Part shown: positions 53,244 through 62,342 of the stretch, one piece after another
How positions within the stretch are numbered: the first letter of the stretch is position 1
How the letters are laid out: the number at the start of each line of letters is the position of its first letter
Assembly: GCF_049199905.1 (NCBI RefSeq)
Contig: NZ_JBLZPK010000032.1
Location: forward strand, 62,001-126,000
Length of the DNA: 64,000 nt
Reading direction: 5' to 3'
From: Shinella sp032095155
GTDB lineage: Bacteria > Pseudomonadota > Alphaproteobacteria > Rhizobiales > Rhizobiaceae
Notes under the pieces: model-generated
The model's database searches: none
Told to the model about the DNA's origin: nothing
The model's input: only the letters and a program-made list of their open reading frames with translations
Program-made: the position numbers and the translations under genes

Positions 53244-53888
53244 TCAAGCCTTCAGGCAGGTTTCGACGAAAATCTTGAAGGCGCGCGCCCGGTGCGACAG
53301 CGCCGTGGCATCGCCGGGCTTCCAGCCGTGTTTTTCCTCCGCGCTCATCTCGCCAAAGGTCGTCGCGTAACCCTCGGGCTGGAACACCGGGTCATAGCCG
53401 AAACCCTTCTCGCCGCGCGGCGGCCAGACGACGGTGCCTTCGACCTCGCCACGGAAGAGTTCGGTGTGACCATCCGGCCAGGCGAGGCAGAGCACGGAAA
53501 CGAAGCGCGCGGTGCGGTCCTTCGCCTCGGTCACGCCCTTGTCGGAAAGCGCCTTCTCCACCTTCTCCATGGCCATGGCGAAATCGCGCGTGCCGTCTTC
53601 CTTCTCCGCCCAATTGGCCGTGTAGACGCCCGGCGCACCGTCGAGCGCGTCGATCACGAGACCGGAATCGTCCGAAAGGGCCGGCAGGCCGGAGGCCTTG
53701 GCGGAGGAGAGCGCCTTGATGGCGGCGTTTTCCTCGAAGGTCGTGCCCGTTTCATCCGGCTCGTCGAATTTCAGTTCGGTGGCGGATTTGGCGGAAAAGC
53801 CGAAGGGGCCGATCAGGTCCTCGATCTCGCGGATTTTTCCCGCATTGTGGCTGGCGACGACGATCGTCTTGGTGTCGAGCTTGCGCAT
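53244..53888 (-). CDS. rdgB: non-canonical purine NTP pyrophosphatase RdgB
   Basis: RdgB hydrolyses ITP, dITP and XTP, keeping them out of nucleic acids. The 214-residue protein shows VVASHNAGKIREIEDL (10-25), ALSDDSGLVIDALDGAPGVYTANWA (key part DDSGL) and GEKGFGYDPVF. I start at MRKLDTK (53886-53888), fourteen codons inside the frame. It is part of a conserved block with rph and hemW. Confidence 0.95.
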   Translation of the reverse strand: MRKLDTKTIVVASHNAGKIREIEDLIGPFGFSAKSATELKFDEPDETGTTFEENAAIKALSSAKASGLPALSDDSGLVIDALDGAPGVYTANWAEKEDGTRDFAMAMEKVEKALSDKGVTEAKDRTARFVSVLCLAWPDGHTELFRGEVEGTVVWPPRGEKGFGYDPVFQPEGYATTFGEMSAEEKHGWKPGDATALSHRARAFKIFVETCLKA

Positions 53889-53896
53889 AAGGGTTC

Positions 53897-54313
53897 CTAG
53901 GCGATGTTCCATAGACCCGGCTCGGCACATTCGAGGCTGTTGCCGGCGGGGTCACGGAAATAGATGGAGCGGGCGCCGTTCGGCCAGCGAAAGTCCGCTT
54001 CGATGGTGATGCCGGCTTCTATGAGCTTTTTTACCCAGAAATCAAGCGCTGAGCCTGGAACACGGAAACAGGCGTGGCCGGCACCCGTCGCCCCGTGCAC
54101 CGGCACGGGGAAGGCGTGCGGCGGTGGCGGCTGCACGGTCTCCTTCGGGTTGAAGATCAGGAGAACGCCCGGGCCGCAGCGAAAGAAGACGTGGCGGTCG
54201 GCCTGGCGGGTGATCTTTTCCAGCCCCAATATGCCGCCATAGAAGGCTTCCGCCGCGTCGAGGTCGTCAGCATAGAGCGCTGTTTCGAGAATGCCTTCGA
54301 TCGCGGCGGTCAT
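53897..54313 (-). CDS. VOC-family (glyoxalase-like) protein
   Basis: This 138-residue VOC domain protein has ILETALYADDLDAAEAFYGG near the start (key part LYADDLDAAEAFY) and YFRDPAGNSLECAEPG with the C-terminal metal-ligand Glu. The function is not known. It lies between rdgB (eight bases) and rph (nine bases) in one direction, so cotranscription is likely. Confidence 0.85.
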   Translation of the reverse strand: MTAAIEGILETALYADDLDAAEAFYGGILGLEKITRQADRHVFFRCGPGVLLIFNPKETVQPPPPHAFPVPVHGATGAGHACFRVPGSALDFWVKKLIEAGITIEADFRWPNGARSIYFRDPAGNSLECAEPGLWNIA

Positions 54314-54322
54314 GGTCGAGCC

Positions 54323-55042
54323 TTATCCGGCAATCGCCTGCTTCTGCAGGGTGACGAGTTCGGCAATGCCGTTGCGGGCAAGCGTCATCAGGCTGGAGAA
54401 TTCCTCCTCGGTGAACGGCTTGCCTTCGGCGGTGCCCTGGATTTCGACGATGCCGCCCGAGCCGGTCATGACGAAATTGGCGTCGGTCTCGGCGGCAGAA
54501 TCCTCGAGATAGTCGAGGTCGATCACCGACTGGCTGGCGAAGATGCCGCAAGAGATCGCGGCGACATGATCCTTCAGGACCTTCTCGGTCTTGATCATGT
54601 TGCGCGCTTCCATCCACTTCAGGCAGTCGTGCAGGGCGATGAAGGCGCCGGTGATCGAGGCCGTGCGGGTTCCGCCATCGGCCTGGATGACGTCGCAGTC
54701 GATGGTGATCTGGCGTTCGCCAAGTGCTTCGAGATCGACGATGGCGCGGAGCGACCGGCCGATCAGGCGCTGAATTTCCTGCGTGCGACCGCCCTGCTTG
54801 CCGGTGGCGGCTTCGCGCCTCATGCGGTCGCCGGTGGCGCGCGGGAGCATGCCGTATTCGGCGGTCACCCAGCCCTTGCCGCTGTTGCGCAGCCACGGCG
54901 GCGTCTTGTCTTCCAGGCTTGCCGTGACCAGCACATGCGTATCGCCGAACTTGACGAGACAGGATCCCTCGGCATGTTTGGAAACGTTGCGCTCGAAGGA
55001 AACCTTGCGCATCTGATCGGTTTTTCTGCCGGACGGCCGCAT
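54323..55042 (-). CDS. rph: ribonuclease PH
   Basis: RNase PH trims tRNA 3' ends phosphorolytically. This 239-residue enzyme shows FGDTHVLVTASLEDK (37-51), GRSLRAIVDLEALGERQI and DCDVIQADGGTRTASITGAFI (key part DVIQADGGTRTA). I start at MRPSGRK (55040-55042) with GAGTT upstream, six codons inside the frame. It is divergent from hrcA across 175 bases, the conserved rph/hrcA pair. Confidence 0.95.
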   Translation of the reverse strand: MRPSGRKTDQMRKVSFERNVSKHAEGSCLVKFGDTHVLVTASLEDKTPPWLRNSGKGWVTAEYGMLPRATGDRMRREAATGKQGGRTQEIQRLIGRSLRAIVDLEALGERQITIDCDVIQADGGTRTASITGAFIALHDCLKWMEARNMIKTEKVLKDHVAAISCGIFASQSVIDLDYLEDSAAETDANFVMTGSGGIVEIQGTAEGKPFTEEEFSSLMTLARNGIAELVTLQKQAIAG

Positions 55043-55217
55043 GACGAACTCCTGTCTCATGATATATTGGAAGGTGCTTTAGACCAGTTCGCCGGATGAG
55101 GGAATGGCGCGACGGAAAGCCGGGCGATTTCTCGCGATGCTGCGTCGCGAAAATCCGTTTTGCGCTGATCGCCTAAATCACTATATTCCCCTGAAGTAAC
55201 AAGGTTGTTGGCGAAAG

Positions 55218-56297
55218 ATGGTTTTGCGATCCCCCGGTCCGGACATTCAGTCGGCGCTCGACGAGCGGTCGGGCGAGATTTTCCGCCGCATCGTGGAGAG
55301 CTATCTGGAAAGCGGCGAGCCGCTCGGCTCGCGTAACCTGTCGCGCATCCTGCCCATGTCGCTGTCGCCTGCCTCCGTGCGCAATGTGATGAGCGATCTG
55401 GAGGAACTGGGCCTAATCTATTCGCCGCATATCAGCGCCGGCCGCCTGCCGACGCAGCTGGGGCTCCGCTTCTTCGTCGATGCCTTCATGCAGATCGGCA
55501 ACATCTCGGCGGAGGACCGCGCCTCGATCGAGCGGCATGTGCGTCCGCACGGCCAGAAGCATACGGCCGTCGAGACCATGATGAACGAGGCGAGCCAGGC
55601 GCTATCAGGCATGTCGCGTGGCGCCGGCCTCGTCATCACCACGAAGAACGACGCCGTGCTCAAACATGTCGAGTTCATCCGGCTGGAGCCGACCAAGGCG
55701 CTGGTCGTGCTGGTTGGCGATCACGACCAGGTGGAAAACCGTATCATCGAGCTGCCGGCCGGCGTGACGGGCTCGCAGCTCACAGAGGCCGCGAATTTCC
55801 TCAATGCCCATCTTGCCGGCAACACGCTGGTCGAGGCGCGCTCGCAGCTGGAGCGCCTGCGCGGCGAGATCAGCGGCGAGTTGGACAAGCTGTCGCAGGA
55901 TCTCGTCGAGCGTGGACTTGCCGTCTGGTCCGGCGGCTTCGAGGAGGGCAAGCCGACGCGGCTCATCGTGCGCGGCCGGGCGAACCTGCTCGAAGGCCTT
56001 GCCGGTGCTGACGATATCGATCGCCTGCGCATGCTGTTCGACGATCTCGAACGCAAGGATGGCCTGATCGAGCTCCTGAACCTCGCGGAAACCGGGCCGG
56101 GCGTGCGCATCTTCATCGGCTCGGAGAACAAGCTGTTCTCGCTGTCCGGCTCTTCGCTCATCGTCGCACCCTATCGCGACAGCGACGAGAAGATCGTCGG
56201 TGCGGTCGGCGTCATCGGCCCCACGCGGCTCAACTATTCGCGGATCGTGCCGATGGTGGACTATACGGCGCAGCTGATGTCGCGGCTTTCGCGTTGA
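55218..56297 (+). CDS. hrcA: heat-inducible transcription repressor HrcA
   Basis: HrcA represses groEL and other chaperone operons through CIRCE sites. This 359-residue protein has the winged-helix N-terminus (EIFRRIVESYLESGEPLGSRN then LSPASVRNVMSDLEELGLI, key parts ESGEPLGSRN and ASVRNVMSDLE) and the HrcA domain ending SALYRDSDE-like in VAPYRDSDEKIVGAVGVIGP. No CIRCE element is visible in its own promoter. grpE follows after 82 bases. Confidence 0.96.
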   Translation: MVLRSPGPDIQSALDERSGEIFRRIVESYLESGEPLGSRNLSRILPMSLSPASVRNVMSDLEELGLIYSPHISAGRLPTQLGLRFFVDAFMQIGNISAEDRASIERHVRPHGQKHTAVETMMNEASQALSGMSRGAGLVITTKNDAVLKHVEFIRLEPTKALVVLVGDHDQVENRIIELPAGVTGSQLTEAANFLNAHLAGNTLVEARSQLERLRGEISGELDKLSQDLVERGLAVWSGGFEEGKPTRLIVRGRANLLEGLAGADDIDRLRMLFDDLERKDGLIELLNLAETGPGVRIFIGSENKLFSLSGSSLIVAPYRDSDEKIVGAVGVIGPTRLNYSRIVPMVDYTAQLMSRLSR

Positions 56298-56379
56298 ATT
56301 GCCCATCCACCCTTGATTTTTCGGGCTCAAAGCTCGATATCGGGCCCAACCTCAGGACACATGCAATTCGGAGTACGTC

Positions 56380-56994
56380 ATGACCGACGAGAGCAAGAAA
56401 CACGGACCTGACGACGTGGTGGATATCAGCCTGGCTGCGGATGCAGCGGCAGACGCCGCCGTCGAGGCCGACACCCCGTCCGAGCCGGATCCGCTCGACG
56501 TGCTGCGCGCGGAAAATTCGGACCTGCGCGACAGGTATCTGCGCCTTGCCGCCGAGATGGACAACCTGCGCCGCCGCACCGAGCGCGACGTGAAGGATGC
56601 CAAGTCCTATTCCGTCGCCGGTTTCGCCCGCGACATGCTGGCCGTCTCTGACAACCTGCGCCGCGCGCTCGACGCAATCCCGGCCGATGCGCTGGCAAAC
56701 GACGAGAGCGTCAAGACGCTGGCCGAAGGCGTAGAAATGACCGAGCGTTCGATGCTGGCGGCCCTCGAACGCCATGGCGTGCGCAAGCTCGAGCCCATCG
56801 GTGAGAAATTCGACCCGAATTTCCACCAGGCGATGTTCGAAGTGCCGAACCCCGACGTTCCCAACAACACGGTCGTGCAGGTCGTTCAGGACGGTTACGT
56901 CATCGGCGAGCGCGTGCTGCGCCCCGCCATGGTCGGCGTCGCCAAGGGCGGCCCGAAGGCACCTGCCGGCGACGCGAGTGCAACGCAGGCCTGA
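56380..56994 (+). CDS. grpE: GrpE, DnaK nucleotide-exchange factor
   Basis: GrpE releases ADP from DnaK. The 204-residue protein has an acidic, alanine-rich start, the long coiled coil ENSDLRDRYLRLAAEMDNLRRRTERD (key part EMDNLRRRTERDV), and the beta domain with KFDPNFHQAMFEV and LRPAMVGVAKGG. It follows hrcA, as in many alphaproteobacteria, and ends at a bidirectional terminator shared with ptsN. Confidence 0.95.
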   Translation: MTDESKKHGPDDVVDISLAADAAADAAVEADTPSEPDPLDVLRAENSDLRDRYLRLAAEMDNLRRRTERDVKDAKSYSVAGFARDMLAVSDNLRRALDAIPADALANDESVKTLAEGVEMTERSMLAALERHGVRKLEPIGEKFDPNFHQAMFEVPNPDVPNNTVVQVVQDGYVIGERVLRPAMVGVAKGGPKAPAGDASATQA

Positions 56995-57016
56995 TCGAAG
57001 GCTTTGACGGACACAG

Positions 57017-57049
57017 AAAAACCGGCGGTCGCAAAACCGCCGGTTTTTT
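57017..57049. terminator. bidirectional terminator between grpE and ptsN
   Basis: AAAAACCGGCGGT (57017-57029) pairs with ACCGCCGGTTTTT (57036-57048) with a six-base loop; runs of A and T on both sides make it work in both directions. The flanking genes are convergent. Confidence 0.92.
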
Positions 57050-57067
57050 CATGCGAATTCGAAAGCC

Positions 57068-57532
57068 TCAGGCCGCGTTCGACGCGTGTTCTTCGCTGAG
57101 GCAGGCATAGATCGCGCTTTCGCTGTCGGAAGCGCGTAGCTTTGCGACCATGGCCGGATCGCGCAGCACACGGGCGATGCGCGAAAGGGCCTTCAGGTGG
57201 TCGGCGCCAGCACCCTCGGGCGCAAGCAGCAGGAAGACGAGGTCGACCGGCTGGTCGTCCAGGGCCTCGAAGTCCACGGGGGTTTCAAGCCTCGCGAAGA
57301 GGCCGGTGATCTGCGAAAGCTCCTTCAGCTTGCCGTGCGGGATGGCGATGCCATTGCCCACGCCGGTCGAACCGAGCCGCTCGCGCTGAAGGATGACGTC
57401 GAAGATCTCGCGTTCCGGAATCCCGGTGATCTTTGCCGCTTTTACCGCCAGTTCCTGAAGCAGCTGCTTCTTGGAATTGGCCTTCATCGCCGGAATAATC
57501 GCACTCTGCTGCAGTAGACCTGCCAATGCCAT
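57068..57532 (-). CDS. ptsN: PtsN, nitrogen-related PTS EIIA protein
   Basis: EIIA-Ntr is the phosphoacceptor of the nitrogen PTS and controls K+ transport, metabolism and stress responses by protein contact. The 154-residue protein has the phosphorylatable His in GNGIAIPHGKLKEL (near residue 67), KKQLLQELAVKAA and VDLVFLLLAPEGAGADHL. It is downstream of hpf in the usual rpoN-hpf-ptsN order. The reading frame joins hpf through the gap but that fusion is an artefact. Confidence 0.94.
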   Translation of the reverse strand: MALAGLLQQSAIIPAMKANSKKQLLQELAVKAAKITGIPEREIFDVILQRERLGSTGVGNGIAIPHGKLKELSQITGLFARLETPVDFEALDDQPVDLVFLLLAPEGAGADHLKALSRIARVLRDPAMVAKLRASDSESAIYACLSEEHASNAA

Positions 57533-57572
57533 GCTTTTGTCCTCGTGCGCTGGGTGAAGGTTTGAAGAAGCG

Positions 57573-57625
57573 NNNNNNNNNNNNNNNNNNNNNNNNNNNN
57601 NNNNNNNNNNNNNNNNNNNNNNNNN
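57573..57625. other. assembly gap (53 N)
   Basis: It removes the 3' end of hpf and the start of the hpf-ptsN spacer. The shown length leaves only 18 codons before known sequence, fewer than the 25 or so residues usually expected after this point in relatives, so the real gap may be longer. Confidence 0.99.
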
Positions 57626-58124
57626 ACCCGGCGCTGCGGAACAGAAGAACCGGATCGTCCGTCATGTCGAGCGCCATGACGGCGCCTGCGACGGACATGG
57701 TCCGCAGTTTCTTCGTGCTTTCCGCAACGATGGTCGGTGCATAGTCCTCGGGAAGCTCGTCGTCTTCGTCGGGGACCGAATCCATCACCGTGTAGGCCAC
57801 TTCTGCAAAGGCGTCGTGACCGTTGCCATTGTGGTGGGCCTTGAGTTTGCGCTTGTACCGACGCAGGCGCTTCTCGATCCGTTCCGAGGCCGATTGGAAG
57901 GCCACGAGGGGATCATTTGCTTCGCCATTGGCTTGCAACGCCATCCCTGTATCGAGATGGACCTTGCAGTCGGCACTATACCGCGATCCCGCTTTTTCCA
58001 CGGTGACCTGGCTCGAATATCCTCCGTCAAAATATTTGGTTACGGCCTCTTCCACCTGCTCTTCAATGCGTTGGCGGAAGCTGTCACCGATTTCCATATG
58101 TTTACCGGACACACGCACACTCAT
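57626..58124 (-). CDS. hpf: ribosome hibernation promoting factor, 3' end lost in gap
   Basis: This is the first 166 or so residues of a long-form HPF (RaiA-like), which dimerises and silences 70S ribosomes in stationary phase. MSVRVSGKHMEIGDSFRQRI starts the N-terminal ribosome-binding domain; KAHHNGNGHDAFAEVAYTVM leads to the C-terminal HPF domain (KKLRTMSVAGAVMALDMTDD). The frame enters the gap at FRSAG. I start at 58122-58124, eleven codons inside the frame. It lies between rpoN and ptsN. Confidence 0.92.
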
Positions 58125-58374
58125 GGAGGCTACCTCTCTTTCATGATTTGCGCGCACCAGTCTATTCCAACCTCATCTGTGTTCCAAGCTTTTCACGCAT
58201 GCGCTCTATGCTGCACCGCACGCTAGAGAAAACCGGGGATATGTTTGGAAGTCCGGTATTTCTTCCCTTCGGAATTGGGGCGCGCATTAGCCCTTCCCGT
58301 TTGCGAAGTCAATTGGCGGATTCAGCCATTGTTAACGTCCGTCAACCGGAAGTGCCGGTTTTCCAGCGTTTTCG

Positions 58375-59934
58375 TCAGGACGCGGCGGCCCTGGCAAGCG
58401 CCCGCTTTTCGCGCCGGCGCTGCACGGAGGAGGGAATGTTCATCGCCTCGCGATATTTTGCGACCGTGCGGCGGGCAAGCTCCACACCGCCCTTGCGGAG
58501 GATGTCGACGATGTCGTCGTCGGAGAGAACCGCGTCCGGCAATTCCTGCGTTATCATTGTGCGGATGCGGTGGCGTACGCTCTCGGCGGAATGGGAATCA
58601 CCGCCCTCCGCCGAGCCGATCGAGACGGTGAAGAAATATTTGAGTTCGAACAGGCCGCGCGGCGTCAGCATGTATTTGTTCGAGGTGACGCGGCTCACCG
58701 TCGATTCATGCATCTTGATCGCCTCGGCGACCGTTTTCAGGTTCAGCGGCCGCAGGTGATCGACGCCATGCATCAGGAAAGCATCCTGCTGGCGCACGAT
58801 CTCGCTCGCCACCTTCATGATGGTGCGGGCGCGCTGGTCGAGGCTGCGCGTCAGCCAGTTGGCTGTTTGCAGGCATTCGTTGAGGAATGTGTAATCCTGG
58901 CTGTTGCGGCCCGTGTGGCGCGAGACGCTGGCATGGTAGTCGCGATTGACCAGGACGCGTGGCAGCGTGTCGGGATTGAGCTCCACCTGCCAGCTGCCGT
59001 CGGGCGCCGCACGCACCACGATATCGGGCATCACAGCTTCCGAAGCGCTCGTCTCGTAGCGCGTGCCGGGCTTGGGGTCGAGCTTGCGGATTTCCGCGAG
59101 CATGTCGAGAAGATCCTCCTCGCCGACGCCGCAGAGCTTCTTCAGTGTGGCGAAATCGCGCCGGGCGAGCAGTTCGAGATTGTCGACGAGCATGGCCATG
59201 GCCGGGTCGAGCCGATCGCGCGCCTTCAGCTGGATGGCGAGGCATTCGCTGAGCGAGCGGGCAAAGACGCCGGGCGGGTCGAGTTCCTGCAGGCGGGCCA
59301 GCACGCGCTCGATCTCGGCCACGGGCTTGCCGAGCCTCAGCGCCGTCTCGGCGGTGCTGCCCTGGAGGTAGCCGGCCTCGTCGAGCTGGTCGACGAGATG
59401 CTGGGCGATCAGCCGGTCGATCGGGGCGGGGAGCACGAAGGGGATCTGCTCGTTGAGCACGTCGGCGAGCGTCTTGCGGCTCGCCACGAAGTCGTCGAGG
59501 TCGTAGGCCTCCCCATCCTCGCCGCCGCCGGGCATGGATTTCCACTGGCCGAGCAGTTCCGGCGCATCCGCACCGCGCGGGCCGGCATCGTCGGGGAAGA
59601 CATTGTCGAGGCCACCGTCGAAGGCCTCCGGCGCGCTGTCGGCGCCTCCCGCCGTGGCGCTGTCATAGAGATCAGGCTGGAAGCCTTCGTCGCTGCCTAG
59701 GTTTTCGGCATGAGGATGCTCGTCGCTGCCGCCGGAATAATCGTCGGCGCCGCGCTCGCGCACGCCGTCCTCGCTTGAGGCGATCTCGAGCAGCGGGTTT
59801 TTCTCGAGTTCCTGCTCGATGAACTGGGTAAGCTCGACATGCGTCATCTGGAGCAGCTGAATCGACTGCATCAGCTGCGGTGTCATCACCAGCGACTGGC
59901 TTTGGCGCAGAAAAAGGCTTGCGGCGAGGGCCAT
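58375..59934 (-). CDS. rpoN: RNA polymerase sigma-54 factor
   Basis: Sigma-54 directs transcription from -24/-12 promoters, including nitrogen-control and (in symbionts) nif genes. The 519-residue protein has the glutamine-rich N-terminus (SLVMTPQLMQSIQLLQMTHVEL as its key parts MTPQLMQSIQLLQ), an acidic linker (about 60-130), the core-binding region and the C-terminal RpoN box ARRTVAKYRE (about 496). It is the head of the hpf-ptsN group in one direction. lptB lies upstream. Confidence 0.95.
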   Translation of the reverse strand: MALAASLFLRQSQSLVMTPQLMQSIQLLQMTHVELTQFIEQELEKNPLLEIASSEDGVRERGADDYSGGSDEHPHAENLGSDEGFQPDLYDSATAGGADSAPEAFDGGLDNVFPDDAGPRGADAPELLGQWKSMPGGGEDGEAYDLDDFVASRKTLADVLNEQIPFVLPAPIDRLIAQHLVDQLDEAGYLQGSTAETALRLGKPVAEIERVLARLQELDPPGVFARSLSECLAIQLKARDRLDPAMAMLVDNLELLARRDFATLKKLCGVGEEDLLDMLAEIRKLDPKPGTRYETSASEAVMPDIVVRAAPDGSWQVELNPDTLPRVLVNRDYHASVSRHTGRNSQDYTFLNECLQTANWLTRSLDQRARTIMKVASEIVRQQDAFLMHGVDHLRPLNLKTVAEAIKMHESTVSRVTSNKYMLTPRGLFELKYFFTVSIGSAEGGDSHSAESVRHRIRTMITQELPDAVLSDDDIVDILRKGGVELARRTVAKYREAMNIPSSVQRRREKRALARAAAS

Positions 59935-60064
59935 GCGGACGCGCTACTCCTGGAAAAGTCCGCGCAAAACCATCACGGCCGGCGGCTGAAATCCAACTGG
60001 CCCAAAAATTGCTTTTTTGAGAGGTTTGGTCAAGCGCCGGCTGCGCGGATGGTGAAGATCGGCC

Positions 60065-60874
60065 TCAGAGGCTGAAATTGTCGCCGAGATAGAGGCGGCG
60101 CACATCGGCATTGCTGACGATGTCGTTCGCCCTGCCATGCGTCAGCACTTCGCCGGCATGGATGATATAGGCGCGGTCGATCAGGCCGAGCGTTTCGCGC
60201 ACATTGTGGTCGGTGATCAGCACGCCGATGCCGCGCGAGGTGAGATGGCGCACCAACGCCTGGATATCGGCGACCGAGATCGGATCGACGCCGGCAAAGG
60301 GTTCGTCGAGCAGCATGAAGGTCGGGTCGGTCGCCAGCGCGCGGGCGATTTCGAGACGGCGGCGCTCGCCGCCCGAAAGCGCGATGGCTGCCGACTTGCG
60401 CAGATGCGAGATCGAGAATTCGGCCAGCAGGCTGTCGAGCTTCTGCTCGCGCCGCGCCTTGTCCTTGTCGTGCACTTCCAGCACGGCGCGGATGTTGTCC
60501 TCGACCGTCAGGCCGCGAAAGATCGAGGCTTCCTGCGGCAGGTAACCGACGCCGAGACGGGCGCGCCGATACATCGGCATCGTCGTCACGTCATTGCCGT
60601 TGATCTCGATCGAACCCTCGTCGACCGGCACAAGGCCGGTGATCATGTAGAAACAGGTCGTCTTGCCGGCACCGTTCGGGCCGAGCAGGCCGACGGCCTC
60701 GCCCCGGCGCACCACGAGCGACACGCCGTTGACGACGCGGCGGTCGCGATAGGTCTTGGTCAGGCCGCGCGCGATGAGCGTTCCCTCGTAGCGCGAGAGA
60801 TCAGCGGTGTGGTGGGCGTCCTGCGCGGCCTTTTTCGGGCGGCGCGTCAGCCGGGAGAGGAGGGGCAAAGACAC
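60065..60874 (-). CDS. lptB: LptB, lipopolysaccharide export ABC ATPase
   Basis: LptB powers LPS extraction from the inner membrane with LptFG. The 269-residue protein has a basic N-terminal tail, Walker A LLGPNGAGKTTCFY (64-77), the signature ALSGGERRRLEIARAL, Walker B FMLLDEPFAGVDP and ITDHNVRETL. It lies ten bases from lptA, so lptC-lptA-lptB form an operon, as in other rhizobia. Confidence 0.95.
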   Translation of the reverse strand: MSLPLLSRLTRRPKKAAQDAHHTADLSRYEGTLIARGLTKTYRDRRVVNGVSLVVRRGEAVGLLGPNGAGKTTCFYMITGLVPVDEGSIEINGNDVTTMPMYRRARLGVGYLPQEASIFRGLTVEDNIRAVLEVHDKDKARREQKLDSLLAEFSISHLRKSAAIALSGGERRRLEIARALATDPTFMLLDEPFAGVDPISVADIQALVRHLTSRGIGVLITDHNVRETLGLIDRAYIIHAGEVLTHGRANDIVSNADVRRLYLGDNFSL

Positions 60875-60884
60875 GGGATGGCTA

Positions 60885-61445
60885 TCAGTTCGTCGTCTTG
60901 CGCGACTTCGGGTCGAGCTGGATCATGACGCGGCCGCCGCAGGCGTCGAGCTTGGCCTCGCCGGTGCGCATGGTCACGGCAAGCTGGCAGCCGACGAAGA
61001 CGTTCTTGCCTTCCGACAGCACCACCTTGTCGCCCTTCAAGAGCAGCGTCTCGTTGACGAGGTTGAAGGTGCCGGTATCGGCGGTCGCTTCCTGCGTGCC
61101 GGACTTGAGGTAGACCTTGCCGGACACGTCGATCTTTTCGATGTCCGCATCGCCGCTGGCCACCGAGCCGCCGCCCGACTTGTAGAAGACGATCATCTTG
61201 CCGGCCTGCAGCGTCGTCGTGCCCTGCACGACCTTCACATTGCCGGTGAATTCCGCCTTGTTCTGCTGGTCCTGAATCTCGAGCTTGTCGCTCTGGATCT
61301 GGATCGGCTGATCGTTCGAAAGCTGCATGCCCTTCATGCGGCTCGTGGTCTGCTGCGCACCGGCAGGAACCGAGACGAGCGCGAGGCCGGCGGCAAGAAC
61401 GAAAAGGCTGGCTGCCCGGACAGGGGCGGAGAGACTGGCGAACAT
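60885..61445 (-). CDS. lptA: LptA, periplasmic LPS bridge protein
   Basis: LptA (OstA-like) carries LPS across the periplasm. The 186-residue precursor has a signal sequence (about 1-30, ending GAQQ) and the OstA beta-jellyroll: IQIQSDKLEIQDQQNKAEFTG (key part SDKLEIQD), VKVVQGTTTLQAGKMIVFY. Two Cys in VFVGCQLA and LDACGG. I start at MFASLSAPV (61443-61445), 22 codons inside the frame, where the signal begins. lptC is seven bases upstream. Confidence 0.88.
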   Translation of the reverse strand: MFASLSAPVRAASLFVLAAGLALVSVPAGAQQTTSRMKGMQLSNDQPIQIQSDKLEIQDQQNKAEFTGNVKVVQGTTTLQAGKMIVFYKSGGGSVASGDADIEKIDVSGKVYLKSGTQEATADTGTFNLVNETLLLKGDKVVLSEGKNVFVGCQLAVTMRTGEAKLDACGGRVMIQLDPKSRKTTN

Positions 61446-61452
61446 GGCGCTC

Positions 61453-62121
61453 TTACTTTTCTCGGTTGCGGATGGCGGCGGGATCGACGTCGACGACGAC
61501 CTTACCTTCAAAGACGACGGTCCGGCCTTTATCCGTCATTCGCAGCGACTGCGCAACAATGGATGCTTCCGGCGAACGAATGGAAACCGGCTCGGTCGTC
61601 TGCATGCTGCCGCCGTTGATATCGAGATGGGCGGAGCGGAAGGCGGCTTCGAGACCGGTGTTGAGATTGATGGTGAAGGGCGCGACCATGTCGAGCAGGT
61701 TTTTGCCGCGGTCGTAGATGCCTGTTGCGGCCACCACTTCGGCAACCGTCGTCTCGTTGACCGGCATTTTCGCCTTGATGTTTTCAAGCGTGATGACGTC
61801 GGGCTGCTTCATGTCCTGCAGCGCCCGTTCGGCCTTCATGGAATAGCTGATGCCCGCATCGTTGCGGCCCGAGATGGCCGGATTGAGCATGACGATCTTG
61901 CCGTCCTCGATGGAGGCGCTTTCGACTTGCAGGTCGGCGGGAATCCAGGTGCGCACGATCGAGACGGCGACGAAGATGGCACCGATGACAAGGGCTGCGA
62001 CCGGCAGGGCCACCTTCAACAGGCGCACGCGCGAAGAATGCCGCTTGGCGAGACGATACGCCTCGGCGGAAACATTCATGCCCTGTGCACCTGTCGGTGC
62101 CTCTGCCACGCTGTTGAGCAT
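61453..62121 (-). CDS. lptC: LptC, LPS export inner-membrane protein
   Basis: LptC anchors LptA to the inner-membrane transporter. The 222-residue protein has a short cytoplasmic tail, one transmembrane helix (LLKVALPVAALVIGAIFVAV, about 34-53) and a periplasmic beta-jellyroll with LNPAISGRNDAGISYSMKA and VFEGKVVVDVDPA. It is the first gene of the lptCAB group and is divergent from sppA. The N-terminal start is the longest ATG; a second ATG at residue 15 is possible. Confidence 0.87.
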   Translation of the reverse strand: MLNSVAEAPTGAQGMNVSAEAYRLAKRHSSRVRLLKVALPVAALVIGAIFVAVSIVRTWIPADLQVESASIEDGKIVMLNPAISGRNDAGISYSMKAERALQDMKQPDVITLENIKAKMPVNETTVAEVVAATGIYDRGKNLLDMVAPFTINLNTGLEAAFRSAHLDINGGSMQTTEPVSIRSPEASIVAQSLRMTDKGRTVVFEGKVVVDVDPAAIRNREK

Positions 62122-62342
62122 TCTGCCTGCTTGGTTCGAGCCGTCCGGCCTTCACTCGCGGAAGCGACGGGCCCAATGCATAACGGGGCCCATATGGCGA
62201 TTATTCCTGAACAAACAATGGATGTGCAAGAAACTTCAGCGACGAATTGCCATTTGCGCCGGGAATGCCATATCGATAGGGCTTTCGGCAAGCCACGTTT
62301 CGCGGCCCAGCTGACATCAAGCCAGCATATTGAGGACAGGGA

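Noticed and set aside
55043..55217. CIRCE element upstream of hrcA
   Set aside because: No TTAGCACTC-N9-GAGTGCTAA-like inverted repeat is visible in this gap.
57285..58157. hpf-ptsN fusion protein across the gap
   Set aside because: It depends on the exact number of Ns; both genes are complete families of their own and separate in relatives.
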